A DNA stretch of 23,591 nucleotides from Methanobacteriota archaeon (GTDB lineage: Archaea; Halobacteriota; Methanomicrobia; Methanomicrobiales; Methanoculleaceae): positions 1-23,591 of the forward strand of contig JAEWMO010000076.1 of the NCBI GenBank assembly GCA_023457135.1, in the 5' to 3' direction. A program made the position numbers and the translations under genes. The notes below the pieces were generated by a model, which saw nothing but the letters and a program-made list of their open reading frames with translations, ran no database searches and was not told where the DNA came from. Of this stretch, positions 13,432 to 21,576 are shown in pieces. Each line of letters opens with the position of its first letter. Position 1 is the stretch's first letter.

Positions 13432-15242
13432 CTGCCACGGCTCCTGAGCGCCCCGGCGATCTCGTCCCGCACGAGTGCCGCGATCTTGCGCTCGTCAAAG
13501 GTTTTTGCCTCTGCCCCGGCGACATTGACATTGACCGTGATGTTTGGGCTGTAGGTCGTCGAGGTGCTTACTCCGGCACCGCTCACGGGCGCAGGAGGGA
13601 TCACCGGAGCAGGGGCGATCGGTGCCGCGATCCCCGCCGGGACTGCCTGCGAGAGCGCGAGATCCGGGAGTGCCCCGAACACGGCATCGACGGTCGCAGA
13701 GAGGCGCGGCATCTCCGGCACGGCGCCGAGGATCGTGTCGATCACTGAGGTCCGGGGCGCGTCGAACTCCGGGATCTCCGGGAGCTCGATCGGCTGCGAG
13801 GTAAGGCCGGCGTTGAAGTGCTGCACGAAGTCCGAGCCCCACCGGGCCGCCATGCGATCATTCGAGACGATATCAAACGAGAGCGCACTCTCGATCGCCG
13901 ACCGAACCCGCGCCAGTGTAGCGAGGAGCGCCGGGAACTGCATGTTTACTCCCGCGACGAAGTGCCCCATGAGATCCGAGCCCCACTTGGGTGACCGGGA
14001 GACGAGCGTGTCGAACGTGGTCGCGACATCTCCCGTAGTGCTCTCGGCTGTCGAGGAGACACTCTGCGAGGAGGTCGTGACATTGCCCGCCATCGTCGCC
14101 ATGCTTGCTGAGACATTCGCGGCCGTGGTCGAGGCGGTGCGGTCGAGCGTCTCGCTCTGCGTCTGGATCTCCTGGAGGCGCGTGAGCGCGTCGTCGTAGC
14201 CTGCAGGTATCTCGAAGTCCGGGAGGATCTGCGAGAGCCGATCCGTCTGTCCCGTATCTCCTGCGCCCGGCGCACCGCCGAACAGCGAGTTCATCCAGTC
14301 CGTAACCGGGTGCTTCATCTTTGAGGGATCGTTGGCCCACGCGGGAGTAACCACGCCGACCGTGAGCCCGTCTTTGAGCCCGCCGGAGGCGTTCCACTCG
14401 TCCCACTTCTTTTGCAGGTCTATCCCGGCCTGATCAAGCACCCCCTTGAGGCTGTCGATCTTGGGGCCGAGGAGGTCGCCGAGGAACGGGATGTTCGACA
14501 CGATGCCGTCGATCCAGTTCAAGGCGAACCGTGCTCCCCAGAGTCCCGCAGAGGACGCCACGAGGCCGAGCCATTTGAGGATATTATCCTTCAGATTCCC
14601 GAACACCACGCCTGCGTTATAGGCAAACTGTCCGACCTTCGCGCCAGCCTCCTCGATTGCCTGCAGCACGCCGGTGCGCCAGAGCGCCCACACGACGACC
14701 CCGCCGATCAGGAGCCCTGCGACGATCCCGACTGCGGCACCGAGCAGCGTGAGCCCGCCAACCGCCGTCGTAAACGAGAGCCCTGCCGCCGCTGCCCCGA
14801 TCGTGGAGAGCGACCACACGAAGAGCGCGATCGTCGGGATTGCTACGAGGAGCGCCAGCCCGATCCCGGTGAGCCCGCCAACCAGCTCCTTGACCGGATC
14901 GGGGAGTTTCTCGAACCAACCGAGCGCGGCCTCTAAAAGCCCGTTGAATCCTTCGAGCGCCGGCGACCACGTTTGTCCGAGCTCCATCGCGAACATGCTA
15001 AAGTAGAGCTGCGTCTCCGAGAGCCCCGCGACCAGTTCGGGCGTCTGCGAGATGATCGCGGCCATCGCTCCCCCGGCGGCAACCCCGATCGCGGTGAGCG
15101 CAGTCTTGTTCCGATCCATCCATTGTTTCGTCTTGCTCACACTCTGGGACGCGATCCGGGCGGTCTTGCTGATCGCCTCCTGCACTCGGCGCTCGGCGCT
15201 GATCAGTTTCTCGGCGCCAGATGTGGCAAACTCCGTCGCCAC
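13428..15242 (-). CDS. Tail tape measure protein
   Basis: The product is 604 aa from the chosen start. It has an N-terminal helical region (AEKLISAERRVQEAISKTAR), a hydrophobic helix (ALTAIGVAAGGAMAAIISQT), a large hydrophobic middle with several membrane-like helices (GLTGIGLALLVAIPTIALFV; LLGAAVGIVAGLLIGGVVVW), and an Ala/Ser/Thr-rich C-terminal half ending with NITVNVNVAGAEAK. This is typical of tape measure proteins, which set tail length and aid genome entry. I chose the GTG at 15242, 11 nt past the chaperone stop. An in-frame ATG at 15377 would add a Pro/Arg-rich stretch overlapping the chaperone and looks spurious, but neither start has a strong ribosome site. Confidence 0.85.
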   Translation of the reverse strand: MATEFATSGAEKLISAERRVQEAISKTARIASQSVSKTKQWMDRNKTALTAIGVAAGGAMAAIISQTPELVAGLSETQLYFSMFAMELGQTWSPALEGFNGLLEAALGWFEKLPDPVKELVGGLTGIGLALLVAIPTIALFVWSLSTIGAAAAGLSFTTAVGGLTLLGAAVGIVAGLLIGGVVVWALWRTGVLQAIEEAGAKVGQFAYNAGVVFGNLKDNILKWLGLVASSAGLWGARFALNWIDGIVSNIPFLGDLLGPKIDSLKGVLDQAGIDLQKKWDEWNASGGLKDGLTVGVVTPAWANDPSKMKHPVTDWMNSLFGGAPGAGDTGQTDRLSQILPDFEIPAGYDDALTRLQEIQTQSETLDRTASTTAANVSASMATMAGNVTTSSQSVSSTAESTTGDVATTFDTLVSRSPKWGSDLMGHFVAGVNMQFPALLATLARVRSAIESALSFDIVSNDRMAARWGSDFVQHFNAGLTSQPIELPEIPEFDAPRTSVIDTILGAVPEMPRLSATVDAVFGALPDLALSQAVPAGIAAPIAPAPVIPPAPVSGAGVSTSTTYSPNITVNVNVAGAEAKTFDERKIAALVRDEIAGALRSRGR

Positions 15243-15253
15243 TCGTGATACGA

Positions 15254-15466
15254 CTACCGTCTCGACCGCCTCCCCTGTTTCTCTGCGTCGTCCCTCACTT
15301 TCCGAGCCCTCCCTGCGAGGATCGCGAGGTGCGCCTGATACTCGCGCGCCGGGAGCCTCCGGGCGTCGAAGGGACATCCATACTCAGACCAGAACACGGC
15401 ATCCTGCATCACCCGCTGCTCCCAGATCTCCTCGGCGACGATGGGGGAGCCATACCCCCAATCATC
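15254..15466 (-). CDS. Frameshift extension of the tail assembly chaperone (GpT-like)
   Basis: This 70-codon stretch (DDWGYGSPIVAEEIWEQRVM ... REYQAHLAILAGRARKVRDD) has no well-supported start of its own. It lies in the +1 frame relative to the end of the 124-aa gene before it. The overlap contains TTT-CGA-TGA (15470-15462); slipping +1 from TTT to TTC at 15470-15467 would join the two into a 193-aa protein. Tail assembly chaperones of siphoviruses are classically made as short and frameshifted long forms just upstream of the tape measure, exactly this position. An independent GTG start at 15514 is possible but lacks a ribosome site. Confidence 0.65.
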   Translation of the reverse strand, partial: DDWGYGSPIVAEEIWEQRVMQDAVFWSEYGCPFDARRLPAREYQAHLAILAGRARKVRDDAEKQGRRSRR

Positions 15467-15836
15467 GAAAGCAGACCCTCGTCTCGGCGTCGAGTTCCGC
15501 GAACCCCTGCACACTGTCGGCGAGCGTGTCCCGCACGTATGCCGGGAGCGCCGCGATATCCTCGTCGGTGTTGCGGTAGCCCTCCGGCCCCCGGACCACT
15601 CCTGCCCGGATGTACGCGGCTTTCAGGGCAGCGAGTTCCTCGGCGGTCATCGTCTCCCCCCTCCGGCGCCGACGCTCCTTGAGGCTCGTCGCTTCGATGT
15701 GGTCCTTTTCCATCTGTGTGATCTGTCGGACCTCAAACCGGATCTCCCCCTCACCGAGGGCGACCCGGACGCTCTTCGTCTCGCTCTGCTGCCGCTCGAA
15801 CGCGGCCTGTGCATCCTGCCAGTTCATTTCAGCCAT
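15462..15836 (-). CDS. Tail assembly chaperone, short form (GpG-like)
   Basis: The product is 124 aa: MAEMNWQDAQAAFERQQSET, then KSVRVALGEGEIRFEVRQIT and a basic/helical region (LKERRRRRGETMTAEELAAL), ending AELDAETRVCFR. It sits between the tail tube and tape measure genes, the place of the lambda G / G-T pair, which coats the tape measure during tail assembly. The end of the gene contains a candidate +1 slippery site (TTTC followed by GATGA). Confidence 0.7.
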   Translation of the reverse strand: MAEMNWQDAQAAFERQQSETKSVRVALGEGEIRFEVRQITQMEKDHIEATSLKERRRRRGETMTAEELAALKAAYIRAGVVRGPEGYRNTDEDIAALPAYVRDTLADSVQGFAELDAETRVCFR

Positions 15837-15839
15837 ATC

Positions 15840-16787
15840 TCACTCTCCCGTAGGGGTCCGAATCTCGATGCTCGTGTTCAGCGGCCCGACCGAGAGTTCG
15901 GATTCGAGTGAGCCCTTGTTGCCGAGCGGCAGCGGCGCGTCCATGATCACGCAGTCGTCGAGCGTGATGATCACCGCATCGGTTGCGGCGGCGAGCGAAG
16001 CCCCTGCCCGGACGAAGGGGATCACGATATCGACCAGAGCCCCATCCCCCCATGCTGCGGCGAATTTGGCGTTATCGACGGGGAGGAAGCCGATCTTCAT
16101 ATCATACTTTCCGGCGCCCTCCCCCTCGGCGATATCGTAGGCCCCCCGCGCTCCGTTGGACCCCTGCGCCTCAAGGCCATTGGACCACTTGAGGTCGATC
16201 GAGGTGATCGAAGCGAGCGGAGATCCGTCGAGCGTCGCGAGTGCCCCGACCATCCAGAACCGATAGGGCTGGAGCGTCGGCGGCGTAATCGTGGCGAACG
16301 ACGAGGCGTTTGTGGTGACGGCCCGCGACGCCGCGACAAAATCCATCGTCGCTTTCAGCGCCTCGCCCCTGCGTGCGGAGAGCGTCAGGTCGGCCTTGCA
16401 CCCGGCGAAGATCTCGGAGAACGCGGCGTCGGTCTGCTCGTGCAGGATCGAGATCGTCGGGAGCGTATCCAGTTCGGTGAATTTCTTCCCAGTGTAGCCG
16501 GTGCCGGTGACTTCCTCAACCTTACCGAGCGCGGCGTGGAACGGGACGTTATCGTTCTGCACCTGGAACGGGATCGAGAACGAGAGGTCGAACTCGTCCT
16601 TAGAATACAGCGCCGGCCCCCGGCGGTTGCCTGCGGTCGAGAGTGCGGTGCGCGGGTCGGCGACCGGCCAATCGATCGCATCCTCAATCAGTCCGAACGG
16701 CGTGGTGATCGTAGTCTCTGCGGTATAGGGGGCCTGCTCGGTCGCCCATGCAGTCGTGCCCTTTGATGCCTGTAATTTGCGTGCCAT
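15840..16787 (-). CDS. Major tail tube protein
   Basis: The product is 315 aa. It is strand-rich, with Gly/Thr/Ser-rich loops: ARKLQASKGTTAWATEQAPY at the start, SKDEFDLSFSIPFQVQNDNV, then SPLASITSIDLKWSNGLEAQ and SLESELSVGPLNTSIEIRTP at the end. It lies after the tail terminator and before the chaperone pair, the canonical tube position. The length is on the long side, so an extra surface domain is possible. It assembles as stacked hexamers around the tape measure. Confidence 0.7.
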   Translation of the reverse strand: MARKLQASKGTTAWATEQAPYTAETTITTPFGLIEDAIDWPVADPRTALSTAGNRRGPALYSKDEFDLSFSIPFQVQNDNVPFHAALGKVEEVTGTGYTGKKFTELDTLPTISILHEQTDAAFSEIFAGCKADLTLSARRGEALKATMDFVAASRAVTTNASSFATITPPTLQPYRFWMVGALATLDGSPLASITSIDLKWSNGLEAQGSNGARGAYDIAEGEGAGKYDMKIGFLPVDNAKFAAAWGDGALVDIVIPFVRAGASLAAATDAVIITLDDCVIMDAPLPLGNKGSLESELSVGPLNTSIEIRTPTGE

Positions 16788-16796
16788 TGTAAGCCT

Positions 16797-17264
16797 CTAT
16801 GCTGTATAGACGGTCCCTTTCACAACGAACCGCCATGATCTCACCTGCGATTCCCGATCCCATGTCATCGCCACAGATGTAGCGATCTGAGGGTCTGTGA
16901 ATCCGGCGGCGTTCAGAGCGTCGACGTTCCCCTCGACCCACCCCCTCACCTGATCCCGGATCAGGTACATGTGGGTAGAAGTCTCGGCGTGAACCTCGAC
17001 AGCGACGGAGTACGCGTGCTCCCAGAGCCCCGCCCGCGAGTCTGGCCGGTCGGCGGTGTCGCTTGCTTCACCGACGACGATGTGTGGGTACGCTCGGTTA
17101 CGGTCGGGGAGTTCCGATACAATCATCGGTGACGCTGCCGGACGGATCGCGGCGCGGGGGTCGGTGATCGTTCCTGCGGCTACTGCCGCCCGGAGCCCGT
17201 TCCTAAACAGGTCCCGGATTACAGCCGTGCTCAGGCTGCCAGAAGAGATCTCTGTGGTAGTCAC
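16797..17264 (-). CDS. Tail terminator / tail completion protein
   Basis: The product is 155 aa from a GTG start with a strong GAGGAGG ribosome site. It has an N-terminal helix (STAVIRDLFRNGLRAAVAAG), a SELPDRNRAYPHIVVGEASD segment and a strand pattern (AYSVAVEVHAETSTHMYLIR ... SWRFVVKGTVYTA). The layout resembles tail terminator proteins that cap the tail tube at the neck. The position directly before the tube gene supports this. Confidence 0.65.
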   Translation of the reverse strand: MTTTEISSGSLSTAVIRDLFRNGLRAAVAAGTITDPRAAIRPAASPMIVSELPDRNRAYPHIVVGEASDTADRPDSRAGLWEHAYSVAVEVHAETSTHMYLIRDQVRGWVEGNVDALNAAGFTDPQIATSVAMTWDRESQVRSWRFVVKGTVYTA

Positions 17265-17325
17265 TGCGTGCCTCCTCGTTTGGAGATAGTTTGGTAGTCA
17301 CTCGCCGGTCGTTTCCGGCGGGAGT

Positions 17326-17823
17326 TCACTTGTTCAGGTCTGCGATCCGGCGGCGGATGGCCGGTTCGATGGTGGGCGCAATCATCTCGGCGGCGAGCTG
17401 CATCGGGGCGAACCCCTTGAGCCCGTGAGCGCCGATATGTCGCTGGAGGTTCAGCACCATCTCGTCCCAGGTCTCGCCCTCGCGGGGCGTGAGCCCGGCC
17501 TCCTTCGCCCACCGCGAGATCGGTTCCGGCGGGGGCATCCTCTTTCCCGGTGCCCGCCCAAACTCGGCGACGGCGTGCTGCACGAGCGGCCCCTCGACGG
17601 TGTAGAGGTCAGCGCCGGGGGTCTGAGGGTAGAGCGTGACCGTGTTGATCGCCTCGCTGGTCCCGACGTATGCGCGGCCATGCGAGCCCGTCGCCCCCTG
17701 CCCTTTTTCGAGGTTCTCCTTGTACTGATTCTCCCCCCGAACCGCCGCCCTGAAGAGTTCCTCGCTCACGATCTCGCGGTGCTTCGGAAACTTCCGGCGG
17801 TCAATCTTGACGCGGTAACTCAT
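17326..17823 (-). CDS. HK97 gp10-like neck protein
   Basis: The product is 165 aa. It begins with a basic segment and long helix (SYRVKIDRRKFPKHREIVSE) and continues with LVQHAVAEFGRAPGKRMPPP. It ends in a C-terminal helix (PTIEPAIRRRIADLNK), the layout of gp10-type proteins of the head-tail interface. It lies between the 204-aa protein and the tail terminator. Its start overlaps the previous stop as ATGA. A gap of about 60 nt follows it. Confidence 0.6.
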   Translation of the reverse strand: MSYRVKIDRRKFPKHREIVSEELFRAAVRGENQYKENLEKGQGATGSHGRAYVGTSEAINTVTLYPQTPGADLYTVEGPLVQHAVAEFGRAPGKRMPPPEPISRWAKEAGLTPREGETWDEMVLNLQRHIGAHGLKGFAPMQLAAEMIAPTIEPAIRRRIADLNK

Positions 17824-18434
17824 CGCCCGACGACCTCCTGCAGGTACACGGAGAGCTTCGTCACGCCGGTGAAGGGGTGCCGGTCCCGGCGCACCTCGGC
17901 GATCCGGTGGACGCGATACTCGTCGCGGTTGAGCCCGATGATCGTCGGGACGCCGCCCGTAAAGTCCACGGCATACTCAGCACCGGCCGGAACGTCGGGG
18001 AACGCGATCAGCACGTTCCACGTTGCCCCGGACCCGGAGATACCGAGCACCCGTGCGTCTGGCACCTCGACGATGAGATCTCCGTTGCCCTCGCGGTCGG
18101 AGCGGAGCCGGAGATACTCGCCGAGCGTCGCCCGCTTCGTCGCGGTGATGCCCCGCCCGGCGAGGTCTCGCGCCTCCTTTTCGCTCGGTGACGACACGAG
18201 CGCCTTGACGAGCCGCAGGTCCCACGAGGACGCGGCGGGGTCGAGGGAGTCGTAGTCGTCGAACTCTGGCGTCAGGCACCGGACGAGGATCGCCGTCTCG
18301 CCACGAGCCGCGACGAGCGCCTCCGCCGGCCCCGGACGGATCTCCGGGTCGGGGAGCGACGCCGCCTCGACGTCGAAAAACGAGGAGAGCGGGGCGTCGG
18401 AGTCGAACCGGAGGGAGACGTCGGGGAGCGCCAT
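17820..18434 (-). CDS. Head-closure-region virion protein with LPDVS/PLSSFF N-terminus
   Basis: The product is 204 aa and its family is not recognised. Its place, between the connector and the gp10-like gene, suggests head completion or stopper. The C-terminal part is strand-rich (TWNVLIAFPDVPAGAEYAVD, then EYRVHRIAEVRRDRHPFTGV). The N-terminus MALPDVSLRFDSDAPLSSFF closely matches that of the hub protein encoded at 11560-12906, including 21 identical bases. ATG 18434 overlaps the preceding stop as TGATG; a TTG one codon earlier is less likely. Confidence 0.6.
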   Translation of the reverse strand: MALPDVSLRFDSDAPLSSFFDVEAASLPDPEIRPGPAEALVAARGETAILVRCLTPEFDDYDSLDPAASSWDLRLVKALVSSPSEKEARDLAGRGITATKRATLGEYLRLRSDREGNGDLIVEVPDARVLGISGSGATWNVLIAFPDVPAGAEYAVDFTGGVPTIIGLNRDEYRVHRIAEVRRDRHPFTGVTKLSVYLQEVVGR

Positions 18435-18658
18435 CAAGTCACCGCCAACAGGACGATCGCGCCGATGATCACGAGGCAGACTCCGACGAGTTGCCAGGGA
18501 ATCGTGTCAATCTTCTGAGACATCCCTTTGATATCCTCTCGGAGCCCGGCGATCTCCTTCTGAGTCCGGGCCTCGGACTCGCGGATGAGGCGGTGGACCA
18601 TCTCGTCCACCTCGCACCGATATTTCTCGCACTCCGCATGGGAGACGGGGGAGTCCAT
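18434..18658 (-). CDS. Small coiled-coil, single-pass membrane protein
   Basis: The product is 74 aa. A charged helix with heptad character (EVDEMVHRLIRESEARTQKE then IAGLREDIKGMSQKIDTIPW) is followed by one C-terminal membrane helix (QLVGVCLVIIGAIVLLAVT). This layout resembles XhlA-type small phage membrane proteins, some of which assist lysis, but it is also common in unrelated proteins. It is embedded among the head-tail connector genes with TGATG overlaps on both sides, so it is expressed with the virion genes. The role is unknown. Confidence 0.65.
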   Translation of the reverse strand: MDSPVSHAECEKYRCEVDEMVHRLIRESEARTQKEIAGLREDIKGMSQKIDTIPWQLVGVCLVIIGAIVLLAVT

Positions 18659-19248
18659 CACGCGCCCCCTATCGGCCGGTAGCGGTCGAGCGTCGCCATC
18701 TGCTCCGGGGCGAGCACCATGAGCCGCGAGAGCTCCGAGTAGGCGACGGAAAACCCGTCCATTGACATGCTCGACGCACCCTTCGTCGCCCTGTTGCGGG
18801 CGGCGTGGGTCAACGCACCTGCGACGAGATCCTCGACGATGCCGACGATCGCGGCGGGCGGCGCGGCGAACCCATAGGTGTAGACGACGGCGACGTTCCG
18901 CTTGCCCGCGGGCCAGACTCCTCTATCGATGCGCTCAAGGATACCTGCCCCGGGCCGGACCTCGTAGGAGGGGCTGTCGAGGGGCGTGCTGCCGAGCGTC
19001 ACGGAGGCCACAGAGACGAGCGGGTGCCCGGCGAGCCGGATGCGCTCCCGCCCGTTGCCATCGACTCTTTCCGTGACGGCCTCGTGGAGTGCGAAATCCC
19101 GCTCGCAATAGAGGTCGATGGTCTCGGATGCCTGCTCGATGAGATCGTCCACCAGAGACGCGAGAGCATCCCCGTCTGCGAGCCCCAGGTCGGCGTACGT
19201 GATGCCGGACCGGGTAGAGATCCTGGCCGCGTCCCCGTATGCCGACAT
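18658..19248 (-). CDS. Head-tail connector (gp6-like)
   Basis: The product is 196 aa. The N-terminal helices (ADGDALASLVDDLIEQASET then IDLYCERDF) and the following RIRLAGHPLVSVASVTLGST and NVAVVYTYGFAAPPAAIVGI segments are characteristic of HK97 gp6 / SPP1 gp15-like connectors, which form a ring beneath the portal. The order capsid, decoration, connector, closure, terminator, tube fits a siphovirus morphogenesis module. Confidence 0.8.
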   Translation of the reverse strand: MSAYGDAARISTRSGITYADLGLADGDALASLVDDLIEQASETIDLYCERDFALHEAVTERVDGNGRERIRLAGHPLVSVASVTLGSTPLDSPSYEVRPGAGILERIDRGVWPAGKRNVAVVYTYGFAAPPAAIVGIVEDLVAGALTHAARNRATKGASSMSMDGFSVAYSELSRLMVLAPEQMATLDRYRPIGGA

Positions 19249-19251
19249 GGA

Positions 19252-19665
19252 TCAGTCTCCCCTGTGCTTGTAGCCCCACGATACGCCGATCGTGCCCCCC
19301 TCAGCCGGGGCCTCAGCGGGTGTCGCTTTGACGCGGGCGTAGGACCATGCCCCCGACACTCTCGCGTAGGTGGTCGCACCGGCCGCGAGCACTACGGACG
19401 AGGTCGCCGGCGAGACAAATCCGGTGACGGAGATCCCCCCGACATCGGTTGCACCAACAAACCCGTCGCCGGACTCGTTGGGCCTGGCAAACGTCGGATC
19501 GTCGCCGAGCGCCGTCTGGAGGAGGATCGTGACGGTCTTGTTGGTCGAGTTCGTCACCCGGCAGACCGCCTCGCCCACCGTCATCAGGTCCGCGACGGAG
19601 GAGTAGACCGGGTTGGCGTTCGGCACCGCGACGCTCTCAGGTCTCGGTGCGATTCCTCTCGTCAT
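19252..19665 (-). CDS. Hypothetical virion protein
   Basis: The product is 137 aa. It is Thr/Ser/Val/Gly-rich and strand-like (AVCRVTNSTNKTVTILLQTA; TSSVVLAAGATTYARVSGAW), compatible with a small beta-sandwich capsid or decoration protein. I do not recognise the family. A strong GGAGGAGG ribosome site, 7 nt upstream, supports ATG 19665. It ends 3 nt before the connector gene. Confidence 0.6.
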   Translation of the reverse strand: MTRGIAPRPESVAVPNANPVYSSVADLMTVGEAVCRVTNSTNKTVTILLQTALGDDPTFARPNESGDGFVGATDVGGISVTGFVSPATSSVVLAAGATTYARVSGAWSYARVKATPAEAPAEGGTIGVSWGYKHRGD

Positions 19666-19738
19666 CGTCGTCCTCCTCCCGGTCTGCCGGCACAGGGACG
19701 CCGTTATCCATCGTCAGCACATGAGCCATCTGGATCAC
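19637..19738 (-). CDS. Possible 33-aa acidic peptide
   Basis: This frame starts with GTG overlapping the stop of the 221-aa gene (GTGA) and encodes MIQMAHVLTMDNGVPVPADR followed by EEDDDDERNRTET. It overlaps the start of the 137-aa gene by 29 bp. It fills what would otherwise be the only sizeable gap in this part of the operon, but it could simply be the leader that carries the GGAGGAGG ribosome site. Confidence 0.35.
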   Translation of the reverse strand: MIQMAHVLTMDNGVPVPADREEDDDDERNRTET

Positions 19739-20400
19739 CGGGCCGGGACGCCGATCAGCCCGCCGTTAAAGACGATCGTGTCGGTCTTACCTGCGCCGGG
19801 CGCCTGATCGAGCGTGACCGTGATCGTGACGCCGGCAGTGGACTGCGCCGTGATCGCCCAGGTCATCGTCGTAGCGGCTGACCCGGCACCAGGGACGCGC
19901 TGCGGAACTCCCACCATCGCAGGAGTGGCCGCATACGAGACTTCGGGCGTGAGTGTGATCGTGCACGAGGTCGCGAGCGCGCCCTGCACTGTGATCGCGT
20001 CGTCGATGGTTACGCCGGTGTTCGAGGCGTCGGTCTTGACTGCGAGTGCCATCGTCGCATCGTTGGCGGCGTGCGTCTTGCGAGTCAGCGTGACGACTGC
20101 GCCGGCGGCGGTGATGTCGAAGTATGCCCCGACATCTGCATCGGCTGCGAGTGCGGCGCGGAGCTTCGCCGCGACCTGCGCCTCGGTATCCTCGTTGGCG
20201 ACCGTGACGGTCACGTCTTTGGGGGTGCCGCCCATGTTTGCCGCGGTCACGGTGACGACGACATCGCCATCAGCGACCGAGGGCGTGGCGACCGTGGCCG
20301 TCATGACCTGCCGGGTGCCGCCGATAGTATTGGAGAGGTTGAACCCCTCCACCGCGCAAGCGATATTCGCCTGCGCTCCGGGAGGTACAAGGACAGTCAT
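19735..20400 (-). CDS. Candidate capsid decoration protein
   Basis: The product is 221 aa, directly downstream of the major capsid gene. It is almost all beta-type and Ala/Thr/Val-rich. Residues from about 45 to 130 (DGDVVVTVTAANMGGTPKDV ... TEAQVAAKLRAALAADADVG ... GAVVTLTRKTHAANDATMAL) match a module repeatedly seen in phage structural proteins with a strand-helix-strand layout. The position after the capsid protein suggests a head decoration or surface protein. A tail-type role cannot be excluded. Confidence 0.6.
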   Translation of the reverse strand: MTVLVPPGAQANIACAVEGFNLSNTIGGTRQVMTATVATPSVADGDVVVTVTAANMGGTPKDVTVTVANEDTEAQVAAKLRAALAADADVGAYFDITAAGAVVTLTRKTHAANDATMALAVKTDASNTGVTIDDAITVQGALATSCTITLTPEVSYAATPAMVGVPQRVPGAGSAATTMTWAITAQSTAGVTITVTLDQAPGAGKTDTIVFNGGLIGVPAR

Positions 20401-20409
20401 CCTTGCACC

Positions 20410-21564
20410 TCAGATGTTGTATGCCTGCAGGTACTTCGAGAACTGTCCGCCTGCGCGGTCGATGTACGTGCCATACTCTCCCATCGCCATCATGTCGCCG
20501 AGACCGGCGCGGCCGAGCGGGACGGTGAAGAGCGGGGCGAGCGAGGCGAAGGCGTTGGCGCGCTTGTTCATGATAAAGACGTCCCCCTCGTCGCCCGGAG
20601 TGTAGGCCCCGTTGCCGTAGGAGTGCTGATCGACGTTGTGGCTGGCGATGACCGGCACGCCGCTGATGTAGATCACTTCGTAGCCGAAGTTTACCGATGC
20701 CTGGTTCTGGTCGAGGATCGCCCGAGTCTGGAGTTCGTTCTCCAGTTCGTCGAAGAGCGTGTGTGAGGTCCAGACTTCGAGGTCCCCCTTGTACACCCCG
20801 CGGGTCTGGAGGAGGCCCTTGATCTCTCTCTTGATATCCTTGAGGAGTGCCTGCGAGTCCGCGAGATTGACGTCGTCCTTGTTGACGATGTTGGCTGCAG
20901 CGGTCTCGACGATCATGCCATCGAATGCGTTTGCGTCACCGATCGAACCGTCGTTGAGCGCCTGCGCGTGGTCGCCATAGAGGACCTGCTGTTCCTTGAA
21001 CTGTGCCCACTCACTGATCCGGGCTCCGAGCGCGGTATCCCTAACATTCACGGGGCCGTCTGCGGCGACCCGCTCGGCGAAGTCGGAGATGTCCACGCGG
21101 TCGGCGTAGATCTTGTGGTTGTAGTCGGTGTTCGAGAGGGTGAAGTCGTTCGATGCCTGCGTGTTCAGCACGAGGGCCGCGGCTTCGTTCACCATCCCGA
21201 CAGGGGCGGCGCGAGCGGAGATCCAGTTCGCCCGGACGGGGTCGCCGGAGTATCCGCGCATCGGGAGCCTGGCGAGGAGTGGGGCGTCCGTGCGGAGGAT
21301 GTCGATGACGTCAGGGTCGAACACGAGCGGGATCGCCGTGGCGACGGTGGTCGCAGTAGCCTTTGCGCGCTCCGGCTCCATCTGAGCCTTGACTGCCCTC
21401 CCCAGAAATCCCTTGAATTTCTCCCGGGTCGCGGGGTCGCGCATGGCGCTCTGGATGGAGACAGTCAGGCCGTCGCCGTCTGCGTGGAAGCCCTGCGACT
21501 TCCAGAAGTGATCGAACAGCCTTTCGCGGGAGTTCAGTCCGAAGATAGATTTTACAGTAGTCAT
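20410..21564 (-). CDS. HK97-fold major capsid protein
   Basis: The product is 384 aa. An N-terminal arm (1-75) leads to the typical TVATAIPLVFDPDVIDILRT segment, then RLPMRGYSGDPVRANWISAR (E-loop/spine region). The P- and A-domain text includes GARISEWAQFKEQQVLYGDH and YEVIYISGVPVIASHNVDQH, and it ends GTYIDRAGGQFSKYLQAYNI. There is no long N-terminal delta (scaffold) domain; scaffolding may come from the acidic tail of the protease encoded just upstream. It forms the icosahedral shell. Confidence 0.88.
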   Translation of the reverse strand: MTTVKSIFGLNSRERLFDHFWKSQGFHADGDGLTVSIQSAMRDPATREKFKGFLGRAVKAQMEPERAKATATTVATAIPLVFDPDVIDILRTDAPLLARLPMRGYSGDPVRANWISARAAPVGMVNEAAALVLNTQASNDFTLSNTDYNHKIYADRVDISDFAERVAADGPVNVRDTALGARISEWAQFKEQQVLYGDHAQALNDGSIGDANAFDGMIVETAAANIVNKDDVNLADSQALLKDIKREIKGLLQTRGVYKGDLEVWTSHTLFDELENELQTRAILDQNQASVNFGYEVIYISGVPVIASHNVDQHSYGNGAYTPGDEGDVFIMNKRANAFASLAPLFTVPLGRAGLGDMMAMGEYGTYIDRAGGQFSKYLQAYNI

Positions 21565-21576
21565 TGTAGATCGCTC

